DNA of 64,000 bases from Chondrosia reniformis (GCA_947172415.1 OX359193.1:7682501-7746500); one strand, 5' to 3'. Shown: positions 11,401-22,805, numbered from the stretch's first letter. A program made the numbers and translations. The notes: generated by a model not told the origin, from the sequence alone.

Positions 11401-14400
11401 CCCGAACCAAAGGAACCCAAGCCCGAACCAAAGGAACCCAAGCCCGAACCAAAGGAACCCAAGCCCGAACCAAAGGAACCCAAGCCCGAACCAAAGGAAC
11501 TCAAGCCCAAACCAAAGGAACCCAAGCCCGAACCAAAGGAATCCAAGCCCGAGCCAGAGGAACCCAAGGAATCCAAGCCCGAGCCAGAGGAGCCCAAGCC
11601 CGAGCCAGAGGAGCCCAAGCCCGAGCCAGAGGAGCCCAAGCCCGAACCAGAGGAACCCAAACCCGAGCCAAAGAAGCCCAAACCTGAACCAGAGGAGCTC
11701 AAACCTGAACCAGAGGAGCCCAAACCCAAACCAGAGGAGCTCAAACCTGAACCAGAAGAGCCCAAGCCCGAACCAGAAGAGCCCAAGCCCGAACCAGAAG
11801 AGCCCAAGCCCGAACCAGAAGAGCCCAAGCCCGAACCAGAAGAGCCCAAGCCCGAACCAGAGGAGCCCAAACTTGGACCTGAAAAGCCCAAGCCCCAACC
11901 TGTCGAGTCCAAGTCCAAAATAGCTAAACAAAGAGAAGCATATAACAAAGTAGAAAAGACAGTCATCCCAGAATGGAAAAGACAGTTTGAAGAGAAAAAG
12001 GCAGCTAGGGAGTCACAGAAAGTTCAGAAAGAGACCAAACAGCCAAAATTGGCAGACCTTAAGAGTAAATGGGACCAGCCTAAGCCAACCTCTAAGCCAA
12101 AAGTGCCCACTGTTCCTGCCTGGAAGAGGGAGCTGGAGGAAAAGAGAGCCGCAAGGGAAGCTCTGAAAAGTGCTGGTCAAAAGCCAAAAGAGGAGGCCAA
12201 GCCTGTGGAAACATCTAAAAAAGCATCAATGCCACAAGATATAACAAAGGACCTGAAATCTGAAAAGATTTCTACAGAATCTAAGTTAGTTATTGAAGAT
12301 TCCAAGCCTGCAGATATACCCAAAGAGTCAAGCATTGAAAAGGTATTTGAGGAATCTGAGAAGTCTCCTGAAAAATCTGAGTTACCAACACATGCTGCTC
12401 CAAAGGATGTTGCCAGTGTTGAAATACTTGAGGAAGAACAGCAAAAGACAGACAAGGAACCTTCAAAAGAAGTAGATAAAAAGGATCCTGCCGACCAGAA
12501 GGAAGACATGGTAGAGGATCAATCTCAGTCATTGTTGCAGAAGAAAGATAAGCCATCCCAAGAAGATGATGGCATGCCTGAATGGAGGAGGCGTGTTCGT
12601 GAGAGAAGGGCAGCAAAGGAAAAGGAGGCCGAGAAAGCCAAAATGGAAAAAATGAACAGAGTTAAATTAGATGCAAAGACTACCACCACTGCAGTTCCAG
12701 AATGGAAGAGAAGGCAACAGGAAAAGGAAGCCATTAAGAAAGAAGACAATTCTAAAAAGGTTCTGAAAGCGAAACAGCCTATAGAAGAGGAAATACCTGA
12801 GTGGAGAAGACGTGTTTTGGAAAGAAGGACTGGAAAAGATAAGGAAAAATCGGAGAAGATGAAAGAAACGAAAATAAATTTTGATGCAAGTATCACAGAT
12901 AGTAATAAAAAGAAATTTTTTGATGAAGAATCCATACCTTCAGAGAAACCCAAGTTGCAAAAAGAGTCGGACCATGAACTAAAGCTCAAAGAAAAGAAAA
13001 AAATTGAAGCCCTTTTTACAGAAGGTGATGATGATATTCTTTTCAAGTCAAAGAAGACAGTTACTGAGGAACCAGTTGCTCCAATTGAAGTAACACTACC
13101 TGAAGCTACTCCGCTTGTCGAGAATGTAACCAGTTCCTTGGCAGACCCAGACCCTCTTCTAAAGGAGTGGATAGTAGTTTCCCAAGAGGATATCCTTCAA
13201 GCAGAGGAGAACACTGAATGGGAAAAGATTGGTGAACAGGAAGGGCCTACAGGAAGAGAGGAAGCAAATGAGACCGTAGAGTTGAAGGAGACAGCGGAGT
13301 TGAAGGAGACAGTGGAGTTGAAGGAGACAGCGGAGTTGAAGGAGGCAGCGGAGTTGAAGGAGACAGCAGAGTTGAAAGAGACAGCGGAGTTGAAGGAGAC
13401 AGCGGAGTTGAAGGAGACAGCAGAGTTGAAGGAGACAGCAGAGTTGAAGGAGACAGCGGAGTTGAAGGAGACAGCGGAGTTGAAGGAGACAGCGGAGTTG
13501 AAGGAGACAGCGGAGTTGAAGGAGACAGCGGAGTTGAAGGAAACAGTGGAGTTGAAGGAGGCTATGGAGCTAAAGGAGACTGTAGAGTTGAAGGAGACTG
13601 TAGAGTTGAAGGAGACAGTAGAATTGAAGGAGACAAATAAAAAAGTGGATTTGAAAGAACAAAAGGATGCTGTCAAGTCTAAAGATAGGTTTGAGTCCAA
13701 GCAGAAAAAAGAAATGGGAAAAGTGCCTAAAGTGAGCTCTGAGCCAGCCTGGATTGAGCAAGCAAGAAGGATAAAGGAGTCAAACAAGCAAAAGCCAAAG
13801 CGAGTTGGTCCTGCAGCCAAAGCATCATCATCACAGGAAAGCATTCCAGAATGGAAGAAGCAGCTCTTAGAAAAGAAGGGCCATAAATCCTCTCCCATTG
13901 TATCCAGTAACATACCATCAAAGTCTGAGAAGAAGACTATAGCAAGTAGTTCAACCACCCATGAGCAAAAATCCAAATCTGAAAGGTCAGTGGCTCCAGC
14001 TAAAAAGGCAGCTTCAGATGAAAGTGTTCCTCTGTGGCAAACTAAGCTTTCAGATAGGAAAACCAAAATACTTGAAAAGAGACGTACAGATGAAGTAGAA
14101 GAACAACCTAAACCTAGGGAAGAAGTAATGCAACCAGCCAAGTCTGAGGACAAAGCTGAGCCCAAAAATGAAGATGTTCCTGCAATTGATACCTCAAGCT
14201 CACTCTTTGATGACAATGGTGATTTACCCAACTGGAGCAGTAGTCTGGCAGCTAGGAAGGAGCAACTGGGCAAGAAAAAGGATAATTTGGGTATCCCTGT
14301 CATCTCAGGTGTCTCAGACAGAAGCTCTTCTGAACCGCCTGAAAGAATCCTTAAAGAACAGTCACTTAAATCAAAGCCCAAATTTGCTTCAAATGAAGAG

Positions 14401-15320
14401 CTAGTAAACAGTGTTTCTGTTAAAGACACTACAAATAGCGATATAAACTCTCTTAAAAGCCAGTCTCCCACCGAGAGGTTCTCGCCTGTTTTTACTGAGC
14501 CATCACCAGCTCATTCCACAAAGGAAGAAGAGAAATCAGAAACTGTTCAGAATCCAATCGATGAGCATGCTGCCAGGATGGAACAAGAGAAAGATGAGTC
14601 TCCACCACATGGTGTAGTCAGGCGTACTTCACAGAAGTTTCGCAAGAGGGCAGAGACCCTGCCCTTTGAGGATATTCCAAAGTGGAAAAAGGATTTGATG
14701 GGCAAGAGGAAAAATAGTAAATCAGATGTAGCCAGTGGCAGTAACTCCAGTTTAGACTCTAAACCAGTAAGCATAAAGAATACAATTTGTTCATATACGT
14801 ACATATGTGTACTAATGTATGTACCGTATTCGTCTGAATAGAAGCCCGGCTTCTATTTCGTTCCAGTCATTTTTGACCCGGCTTCAATTCGAGCCCGGCT
14901 TCTACGTATATAAAATTGTTGTTGGTATAGATATTTGCAGCGCACTCCATGGCCTTTAACTTGACGGAGGCATTGTAAGCTTTGACATCGCTACTGCAGC
15001 AGAAACTGGTCAGATGTCGTGATCGGTTCACACCTCGAACAGTGTGCCGATTAGAGAGATTCGGCCGCTATTCGAGATCTGCTTCTATAGGGACAAATAC
15101 AGTATGTACCATATTTAAGCAAATACTTATGTACTAACTTAATATACATTACATTAGAGTGAAGAAGATGAGAATTTGCCCGAATTTATGAAGGAATTCC
15201 GTAGAAAACGTGCAATGAGTTCAAGTTAGTAGTTATCTATTCTTGAGTGTACATGATCTGACATATGATGCATGCTGACTTTCTGCTTTGTTTTCATTAG
15301 GTCGTCAAGGGAAACAATAG
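8469..15320 (+). CDS. Large low-complexity protein with ~12 PEWK-type motifs (phostensin/taperin-like), candidate actin regulator
   Basis: No ortholog recognised. Exons 8469-8528, 9829-9958, 10033-10160, 10393-10713, 10780-14766, 15158-15224 and 15301-15320 close in phase to ~1,570 aa. A motif of form (I/V/M/L)P(E/A)WK..(L/F)..(K/R)(R/K)AA(R/K) recurs about twelve times: near 11206, 11965, 12112, 12574, 12694, 12793, 13741, 13843, 14026, 14224, 14677 and, degenerate (LPEFMKEFRRKR), 15176. From memory, phostensin (PPP1R18) and taperin carry a similar IPDWK..LL.RRR motif tied to actin binding; the link is inferred. Between motifs are a 7-residue PKPEPKE array, a 6-residue ELKETA array likely to be helical, and Lys/Glu-rich linkers. 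The N-terminus (MFKFLKFSRKKSGD) is basic. No globular domain or transmembrane segment was seen. Other possibilities are a generic cytoskeletal linker or a rapidly evolving disordered scaffold. Confidence 0.8.
9030..9276. repeat. 43-bp minisatellite in intron 1 of the PEWK gene
   Basis: About six near-identical units containing GTAGATATTATAGCTTGGGT and GGATAGGATGG. The unit length is not a multiple of three and the array is intronic. The rest of this ~1.3-kb intron (8529-9828) holds no supported feature. Confidence 0.9.
10258..10322. repeat. Short 18-bp tandem repeat (about 3 units)
   Basis: Units of the form ATAATCACATACGTGCTT lie in the intron between 10160 and 10393. Too short to suggest function. 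Confidence 0.7.
11325..11885 (+). repeat. 21-bp coding minisatellite, (PKPEPKE/PKPEPEE)n
   Basis: About 26 units of GAACCCAAGCCCGAACCAAAG type, in frame in the large exon. Early units carry Lys (PEPKE) and later ones Glu (PEPEE), giving a charge shift along the array. The near-identity of units creates long open frames on the opposite strand, which are artefacts. Confidence 0.95.
13262..13640 (+). repeat. 18-bp coding minisatellite, (ELKETA/V)n
   Basis: About 20 units of GAGACAGCGGAGTTGAAG type in frame, encoding a charged hexapeptide that should form a continuous helix. It separates the sixth and seventh PEWK-type motifs. Confidence 0.95.
14823..15105. mobile_element. MITE-like element with imperfect terminal inverted repeats
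   Basis: The left end (CCGTATTCGTCTGAATAGAA) matches the reverse complement of the right end (ACTGTATTTGTCCCTATAGA) in most positions, and both run on into AGC. The interior repeats CCCGGCTTCTA. It lies inside the intron between 14766 and 15158. No transposase is encoded. No second copy was recognised in this window. Confidence 0.55.
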
Positions 15321-15495
15321 TTAGTTCTGTGTGAAAAGTCATATTTTAACAATCAACATTCAGTTATCAAGTAATTTGTAAGAATTTCTATTCCTCGAGC
15401 AAATGATGTACACATTTTTGACTGTAATAATGTAGATGATATCAACTAACGAAAGTGATTAATTTAGTAACGCAAATCGTAGAAGTCCGCTAAAA

Positions 15496-16386
15496 ATGAA
15501 AGCTAAGCTCCTTGTAGTTGGACCATGTCAGGTACACAGCAAATTATATCCGAATATGCATATCATGACAATGCTAATATACTATAACGTATCGACTTGA
15601 ACTTGAGATTTTCTATTCGTTCAGAGTGGTAAAACGTTTCTCTGCAACTTCTTGTCTGACGCGACCGAGGGCACGAAGGAATACGCTCCAACCAAGGGGG
15701 TGCGAATTTTAGAGTTTGAAAGCGAATTCGAAGGTCAGAACACAGAACGTATCGATGTGGAGTTGTGGGATTGCAGCGGGGATAGGAAGTGAGTGAATGC
15801 GTTTCTACTTCTGCACGGTTGTTATGGCAACAGACAAACAGGACTATTTTTAACAAATTTGTGTGCAACCTTGTATGGAATCAGATTATATGTGTCTGTA
15901 CTAGTAGTGTTACCATGTCTGTAGGTACGAGAACTGTTGGCCTACCATGTGGCAGGGCACCCTGGGTGTTGTTATAGTGTATAACCTGGGCCATCCTCAC
16001 AGCCAGGCTCGGGAGATGGATCGGTGGTATAGCATGTTTGTGTCGCAACAGGGACTATCAGCTAACAAGTGCCTTCTAATATCAAACAGTAGAACAGCCA
16101 TCACTGATCCACAGCCAGCTAACCCACTCCGTACGTTCATTTTTCTTTCTACATATTTTTAGAAGTTCTTAAATCTGATCCTACCATAATGTATTAGTCT
16201 GGTAAGCCAGACTAGTGTATTAATTGGCAGCCATGTTCTTTTATAGCATCTTATGCTGACAAAGTTAAGCATGTTCAAGTTAAAGGAAAAGAAAATCTTG
16301 AAGATTTTCGAAAAGAATTTAATGTTTTTTTGCATCAAGTGGTTACATCACAAAATGATTTAATCATGTCAGAAGACTTAATATAG
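15496..16386 (+). CDS. IFT22: Intraflagellar transport protein 22 (RABL5), Rab-like GTPase of IFT-B
   Basis: A small Rab-like GTPase subunit of the IFT-B complex that moves cargo along cilia. Four exons (15496-15531, 15625-15788, 15925-16130, 16247-16386) close to 181 aa, near the usual ~185. The P-loop is GPCQSGKT, split by intron 1. Family blocks are YAPTKGVRILEFE and VELWDCSGDRKYENCWP (switch II region; the usual DxxG Gly is present as CSGD), then GVVIVYN. The NKxD guanine-specificity motif is absent, as is typical for this family. The gene is tail-to-tail with POLD4. The next IFT gene, IFT20, lies about 5 kb further on. Confidence 0.95.
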
Positions 16387-16621
16387 ACATCACTGTATAT
16401 AATATGCTCTAAAAAACATATTATGATCTTACATGGATGAACATTGTATATAAGAATATTAATTTTATGAAAATGCAATACAAATAAGGATGAAAGGTAA
16501 ATGTGTCAAAATAAAACTTGAAACTCAAAAATATTCCCAAGGTGCGTTCAACTCATACTAGAGTGGGTAGTTGTCCCAGAAGCTAGAAAAATGAGTATAG
16601 CATTAATTTCTTTGGGTCAAG

Positions 16622-17169
16622 TTATTGCGCACACTTAATTGTAGCCAACCTGTTTAAAACTTGTTCATTGTCTGGAAACTTTGAGAGCAGATCCCTAATC
16701 TTGATGGGAGGAGATAGCTTAAACTTTTTGGCTCTCTCCCATCTCTCCATTCTTGTCACATCTAAGACATCACAAAAAGATTCAATTTGCAAGTGAGTTA
16801 AACCTAAATTACATCAGTATACCTATAGATGGCCCAAAACGTGCATCTTTATCAAATTGCCTTAACACTTCCAAATCCTCATCCGTGGGCTCTATTGTTT
16901 GTGATGAAGGACCTGAAGAATGTGTTATTTAATACAGTCACTGTCCACCTTCTGTATAACCGTTTATAAACATGACACACAGCTCACATGCCAGGTGTAT
17001 CATACATTATAATGCACTAATAAAACATCTTTATTTCACCTCTTTTTCGCACTTCGATCACTTTTGAAGAAGGAGTTGGTTGTGATTCCTGTTTTCCTTC
17101 ATGCTTTAATGAAAGACGAGCACTTCTTCTTTTCTGCTTAAATTGCTCATCGAGAACGTGTTTCGACAT
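16622..17169 (-). CDS. POLD4: DNA polymerase delta subunit 4 (p12)
   Basis: The smallest accessory subunit of replicative polymerase delta, contacting the catalytic and p50 subunits. Three exons on the minus strand (17169-17040, 16912-16823, 16761-16622) close in phase to 119 aa. The basic N-terminus (KQKRRSARLSLK) includes a possible PIP-box-like or nuclear-localisation stretch. The family core is LEVLRQFDKDARFGP followed by TRMERWERAKKF and SPPIKIRDLL, which align with the conserved LRQFD..YGPC...TRLQRW.RA pattern of POLD4. The C-terminus (TIKCAQ) is shorter than in vertebrates, which end in an SLWHLYPL-type tail. It shares a 140-bp divergent promoter region with the BACURD gene. Confidence 0.88.
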
Positions 17170-17309
17170 CTTTATGTATTATTTGTAACTAAGGGTATAG
17201 TCACGTGATAACTAGTCTCTAAAAATAGAAGCATTTCTAAAAATAGAACAAAATGGAGTTCATAAAGTGAATAAGCATTTTACATTCATAACTTCGTTCC
17301 TTTGGTGAA
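17170..17309. promoter_or_regulatory. Divergent promoter region POLD4 / BACURD
   Basis: Only 140 bp separate the start codons of two genes reading away from each other. No TATA box was recognised. Confidence 0.55.
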
Positions 17310-19297
17310 ATGGCTGATGCCAAGTTTGCTGACATTGAACTCCTTCATCGAGACACCGGTATTCTAGGCGATGAGGAAGATGCTACAGACGATGATGAGC
17401 CATGTATTGAGGGGCGACTCACCCAGTTACGACTGTCAAATGAATACGTCAAATTAAATGTCGGGGGTACCCTTTTCTATACGACAGTTGGTACCTTAAC
17501 GAAGAGAGATGGCATGCTGAGAGCCATGTTTAGCGGAAGGATGGAAATACACAAAGATGAGGATGGTACGCCTTATTAATTAGTGAACCATGAAGCTCTC
17601 TTTAAATATGGCAAACCGCAAATGTATATTCATAGTAATTTTTACATTATTTTTTACATCTCATCAGCTCAGGTAGTAAATTCTCCAAAATGGCATCAGT
17701 ATAATGTCCATTTGATATGTTAATCTAATTTGAAAAAGCTATCATTATTACTACTTATGTCAATAGTACAATATTGCTACGTAAAAATGCTGTATACACC
17801 ATAAGTCACTTGCCTATAAAGAATAATTTCTCAAACCTTTATTTTTCACTTTTACTGAGGACTATTCTAGAACATTAATTACCTGCAATGCAACATCCTC
17901 AAGCTTGTTAGTTTAAAGTGTTGGTTATTTACAAGAAGCACTTCCTACAATCACATTCAGATAATCAATTTTTTAGTTCATATCACAGTTTTCATGCAGT
18001 CATGTGCCTTACTTCAGGTAACACCATAAAAGGATTACAATTAACAGACCACACAAAGAACTAGTCTAGGAAGTTCAATTCTCACATATATGTCACATTT
18101 ACATTCATGTATGTGTGCAGGCTGGGTAATGATTGACAGAAGTGGAAAGCATTTTGCAACAATTCTTAACTTTCTTCGTGATGGTTCAGTTCCAATACCA
18201 GAGAACAAAGTGGAGTGTGAAGAGCTGCTCACAGAAGCAAGGTATCTACTGAACGTATATTATGTGTACTTTGGATGACCTCAAAAGAGACCTAATCCAG
18301 AGGGACAGATTGATGTTTCTACTAATGTACTTTATTAATGACTTTAGACTTATCTTTTGGATGGTTCATCTTTCAACTTTTTGAGTATCTAAAGAGTAAA
18401 TCTTTTGCTGGATGACCTTAGATTTTCCTGTATTTTGTCATTGAATCTTCTCCAAATGGTGACCTGTGAAAGCTGCTAATATGGAGTCACCGGTACCCAA
18501 AGTATTCTTCTTCTTTGTGTAGGTACTTCCTACTAGAGGCATTGGTTACCATTATATCTGACCATCTCTCTAAGCTGAGAAGAGATGAGTATCTGCCCAG
18601 GTGCAGAGTACCAGTTATAACATCACCAGAGGAGGAACATAAGATAGTTAGCTCATCAACAAAGGTGAATTTGTCAATTTAGGGTTAAAATAGGTAATGA
18701 TAGGGTAATTATTAGTCATCTATAACCCCTGCATTACACATGCAAAAAGGCCTTCTAGCACATTGGTATAGTTGTGAGTACCTATAGTCTACTGTTCTAA
18801 GACCTTTCTTTCAATAGGTAATCAGTGATATTATTAACTTTCTCCGTCATGATTACTAGCTTCCCACTTCCCTAGTGTGGGGCTTCATTTTTGTGATATT
18901 TACCATATCAAGGTGTCTCTATTGTCTTTGAAATGCATTCCAGGAGCTTATTATCATGGTGTTTTTTAGGTGCTAGACAATGCTGTAATAGGATATGTAG
19001 AGGTAGTTTACAGAAAATGCTTTTGTGATGGAATTCCTTGAGATTGAAAAAATCAATTTGTATGATATACTCCATGGATCATACTAGTATTTCTCCTCTA
19101 TAGTACTCTATGGCATATCACATGACATACCAACAATATCCCTATGTCCTTAACAATTTAAACATCTTTCCCCGCTCCACAGCCAATCATAAAACTTCTC
19201 TACAACAGATCCAACAACAAGTACTCCTATACAAGGTTTGTGTAAAGTACCAAAGGATTCATTCTAGTTACATAACTGGATCTCTCACTAGAGCTCA

Positions 19298-19362
<65 letters not shown>

Positions 19363-19867
19363 GGTTGCCCCTTCAGCACAAGGCTGGTATAAATGGGGGA
19401 CCTAAATTCACTTAGTCCTTCTCCAAGCCTTGCCCTTATAAAAGTCATGTGCAGTATCTCCCCTCTGTCACTGTAGCCAGTCCGATGATAATTTATTAAA
19501 GAACTTGGAATTGTTTGATAAACTTGCTGTCAGGTTTACTGGGAGAGTTAAATTTGTAAAGGATGTTGTTGGCAGAGGAGAAATATGTCAGTGGTCATTT
19601 TATGGTCACGGAAAGAAAGTTGGAGAAATATCATGTGAATCAATAGTCTATGCCACTGAAAAGAAACATACAAAAATTGAATTTCCCGAGGCTCGTATTC
19701 TTGAAGAAGCACTTAATATAATGCTCTATGAGAAGCCCTTTGAGAGTGCTGATAGGATAAGAGCTGCTAGAGTAGAAGCAGCCAGCAGAAGGAGACATTT
19801 TGAAGATTTGCTGTCTGATCGTGATGATGATCCACCTAGTCCTCCACCACCAAGTGTTAGACATTAA
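17310..19867 (+). CDS. KCTD10/KCTD13/TNFAIP1-like: BACURD-type KCTD protein (KCTD10/KCTD13/TNFAIP1 family), Cul3 adaptor
   Basis: A BTB-domain substrate adaptor for Cullin-3 ubiquitin ligase; vertebrate members target RhoA and others. Five exons (17310-17565, 18121-18241, 18523-18664, 19183-19235, 19477-19867) give 320 aa, the family's normal size. The T1/BTB domain runs from [14 protein letters not shown] through [25 protein letters not shown] and LLTEARYFL. Downstream come the family blocks [46 protein letters not shown] and SIVYATEKK, with [12 protein letters not shown] next. These blocks are specific to the BACURD clade rather than other KCTDs. One animal gene probably represents the three vertebrate paralogs. 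The C-terminus ends in an Asp- and Pro-rich tail. Confidence 0.95.
18346..18435. repeat. Dispersed repeat family B, partial copy
   Basis: TATCTTTTGGATGGTT, then CAACTTTTTGAGTATCTAAA, matches the left arm of the palindromic element at 35,468. The right arm is degraded (CTGGATGACC). It lies in a BACURD intron. Confidence 0.55.
19297..19361. repeat. (TTA)n microsatellite
   Basis: About 21 uninterrupted TTA/ATT units in an intron of the BACURD gene. Confidence 0.97.
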
Positions 19868-20195
19868 TATCCCCCTACCCTCTGTTGTCTTGCAGGATAT
19901 TTCAGAACTTCACCACTGTATCACAGATACTTGCGTGGAATCACTTTTGTAAAAACTTCTTTATTAATTTATAATTATATAATATTTGTGGTTTGTGTAA
20001 AAGTGTAGACCGGAAACTGTATACTTGACAATTAAAATGTACGCCCGTATGGGGTATAGGGCAAACAAAAATGACGTTACGCGTATATTGTAGCCGCTTG
20101 CCATATGCCCGCGTATATATAAGAGAGGGAATCGTTAATTCTGGAATAAAGCAAGGTAACAGTAACAGACAGTACGTTGAAACAGTTGAATCGAT
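19868..20195. promoter_or_regulatory. Intergenic region with TATA-like box upstream of the globin gene
   Basis: The 328-bp spacer contains TATATATAAG at about 20114-20123, roughly 75-80 bp before the globin ATG. That would put transcription start near 20145 if it works as a TATA box. No other feature was seen. Confidence 0.4.
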
Positions 20196-21054
20196 ATGGG
20201 AGTGAGTCGACGTCTGGATATATATGCGTTGCAAGTTCGGATATTATTATTTTAATATCTTTGCACTTCGTCTAATTATAGCTTACACCAAAGGATGTTG
20301 AGAATATTACAGTCAACTGGAAGTTGGTCGTTGAAACAGTTGGACTCCAAGAGGCCGGAAATCTGCTGTTTCAAAGGTATACATATGTATGTATATATGT
20401 TTCGATATATTTCTGGACACATTGTCAAGAATTTCAACCAAATTAAAATGCAACAATATTTAAATATAAAGATGTAACCGTACATGCACGATCGCGAATT
20501 TATATAATTAAGTAATTATATAAATATAATATATAATTATATAATTAAGTAATTATATAAAACTGCAGGTTATTTGAAATAGCTCCGGAGTTGAAGAAGA
20601 AATTTAAACTCTTTGAGCAAACCTATGACGAAAAAGAGAAAAGGGAACAACTGCAGAAGCACGCCATGACTGTCATGACAACGATCGATGTAGCCATTGG
20701 CAAACTGAAGGAGCAGAAGCTTGACGAATTGTCGGAAGTTCTATTAGACGTGGGAATAGCGCATCATATTCACCATATCTCCGATGAGGACTTTGCAGTC
20801 AGTAACAAGCTAAATACCTCATGCACATGTACAGTACGTGTTTGTCTCTGCATGTTGACTTTCACTGTTTTTTTTTTTACTTTCTATATTAGCCTGTTGG
20901 TGAAGCTCTTATATGGACCTTAGCAAAGGGACTAGGAGATAGATTTACTGGTGATGTAAAATCATCCTATTTGCAGCTATACGGTGTAGTTAAAACTTGT
21001 ATGCTTCCTGGAGTGGAAAAGGGATTGGACGGAGTGCCTGTACCAATATCTTGA
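20196..21054 (+). CDS. Neuroglobin-like globin
   Basis: A heme protein likely to bind oxygen, or to act in redox or nitric-oxide chemistry; the exact role is unknown. Four exons (20196-20201, 20282-20376, 20569-20797, 20893-21054) close to 163 aa. The first exon codes only Met-Gly before a consensus GTGAGT donor. Seen: LTPKDVENITVNWK (helix A with Trp), LFQRLFEIAPELKKKF (Phe at CD1), then QKHAMTVMTTID with a His at the distal E7 position and VGIAHHIHH with a His at the proximal F8 position, then VGEALIWTLAKGLG and YLQLYGVV. Both heme-facing histidines suggest bis-histidyl coordination as in neuroglobin. The intron after FQR matches the ancient B12.2 globin intron. No signal peptide. The N-terminal Gly2 could be acylated. 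Confidence 0.88.
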
Positions 21055-21598
21055 AAGATTTATGTCAACTATATAATTGGTATATTGTATTTTCTTTTAT
21101 TATGTTTAAATCAAATTATTCTTATAGTGTTTTGTAGCAATTGCATGGTTGCATGGTATTTGAATGAATCAGGAATTTATTCTAAATATATTAATGGTAC
21201 CTATAGTTGTGAGAATTAATTGTGAGAACATACGGCTCGGCTCAAGAGAATGGCAATAGTTACTCTTAGAAGCTCCCTTGGGCACCGCATGATCATGATG
21301 ACGAAATCCCCAGATAAGCTATCTGAGCCAGTGCAGTAGTAGAATTAAGGAAAAAAGTGTCTTTATCTTAAGCTTGTATTGATCATATAGGAATGTAGAT
21401 AATTCACACACAAATAACAATACACATGCAAGCTGACATAAACTGTTGGCATTCCTATAGGTCTCTGTGGTCAAAAAGGAAATAGTAGCTACTAACTAGT
21501 CATCCTTGACATAATAATAAATCAGCATCGGATTGAATTCATATAAATAATCAACAAGCAATTGTGAACAAATAAAACGTCAGCATATAGAGTCCAAA
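21055..21598. other. Spacer between globin and IFT20 tails
   Basis: 544 bp between two convergent genes, AT-rich, presumably holding both 3' UTRs. No ORF or recognisable repeat was supported. Confidence 0.5.
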
Positions 21599-22805
21599 TT
21601 ATCTTTGCAGTGCAAAGTTCTCCATAAACTCTTGTTGGTCTCTTTCAACTTGAACCAATGACTGATGCTGAATGCGAAGCCTATATACAGAAGCAATTCC
21701 GATAAGATGTGTACTTCTAATTGTGGTATGACTGCTATGTTTGAAAAGAATTAAACACTATCAGTGAGTTGGCAAAGTAGACTTAAGCCACTACCTTTCC
21801 AATTCCATCTTCTTCTCTGTCATCAGTGATAGCAGCTGTTGTTTCTTAGAATCACGCTCCTTGGATAAAGATTGCAACTTATTTCTTGCTCCAATGGCCT
21901 GCATACAAGCAGTCAATATGTAAAGCAATTGTTATAATTCAACCATGAGTAATCTAGACACCTATATCCTACAACTACATCTATTCTATAGTAAAGGCCC
22001 TATATGAAAGTAAACCTAGTGAGAGCTTTGGATGAGGATACAAGAATCTTCTCTCTATTCTCCTGCGAGTGCAGAAACGTACTTGGTTCAAAATTGAAAT
22101 AATGTATCACATTTCAATGAAGGCCTCAGAATGAATAGTAGGAAAGGCTCAATTCTACTTCAAAAAAGCTACGCAGTTAATAATTAGCCATTCCATATGG
22201 TTTAAAACCATTCACTTAACGATTACAACTCCCTCAGGCTGTATCTAGCTCCTAAATTAGCTATCATGATGGTAATTAGCATTTGGTAACAATATTAAAC
22301 CACGTTTCACCATGGTCCTTAGAATGTGAAGCGAAATTAATCCCATTGTAATCAAAGTCTATAAACGTATGATTTCAAAATTTTCATTTACACACAGTTC
22401 GCTTAATCCATTAACACAATATTGGGACTCCCAATAATGATGTGAAATACCTTCATCTTTTCGTGTTCAATCTGCTTGGCCAGCTGATCTATCACTCGCG
22501 TGAACTCTCCAACGCTTCTGTGAAACTCCTCTATTTCTACAAATAATTTGTCAATACAGTACAATTACATTGGACATACAGCCATGATCTCTTGTTAAGC
22601 AGCAACCCAATCTACAGATATCTACAGATATCATCACAAAATGTCATTATCTACTTTAGCTACAAAAGTAAGATTTACTCTCTACAAATTCTTGACATTC
22701 TTCTTTAAGTTTCACTGATTCGGAAGCTGAATCTGATTTAAACACTCTTATCTTGCTCAATTCGTCAAAATATAAACCAGGTACTGGCTGTTCTATCTGC
22801 GCCAT
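21599..22805 (-). CDS. IFT20: Intraflagellar transport protein 20
   Basis: A small coiled-coil IFT-B subunit linking Golgi-derived vesicles to cilium assembly. Four minus-strand exons (22805-22679, 22536-22451, 21898-21795, 21680-21599) give 132 aa, exactly the usual length. Family blocks are GLYFDELSKIRV, ESVKLKEECQEFVE, VIDQLAKQIEHEKMKAIGAR and TEKKMELER, and the C-terminal heptad stretch ends in QEFMENFALQR. Start is the ATG in AAAATGGCGCAG. It is head-to-head with HFM1, 116 bp between start codons. Confidence 0.96.
21992..22062. repeat. Dispersed repeat family A, copy 2
   Basis: GTAAACCTAGTGAGAGCTTT followed by GGATGAGGATACAAGAATCT in an IFT20 intron. It matches the copies near 1,146 and 40,258. 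Confidence 0.55.

Noticed and set aside
11115..11966. Long antisense ORF (Gly/Ser/Leu repeats) over the PKPEPKE array
   Set aside because: By-product of a 21-bp repeat with no stops on the other strand; no start context, no family, and the sense frame belongs to a gene with matching splice sites.
13197..14471. 424-codon antisense ORF over the ELKETA array and the 3' part of the PEWK exon
   Set aside because: Mirror of a Lys/Glu-rich sense frame; composition (Ser/Phe/Leu) follows from the complement, with no domain.
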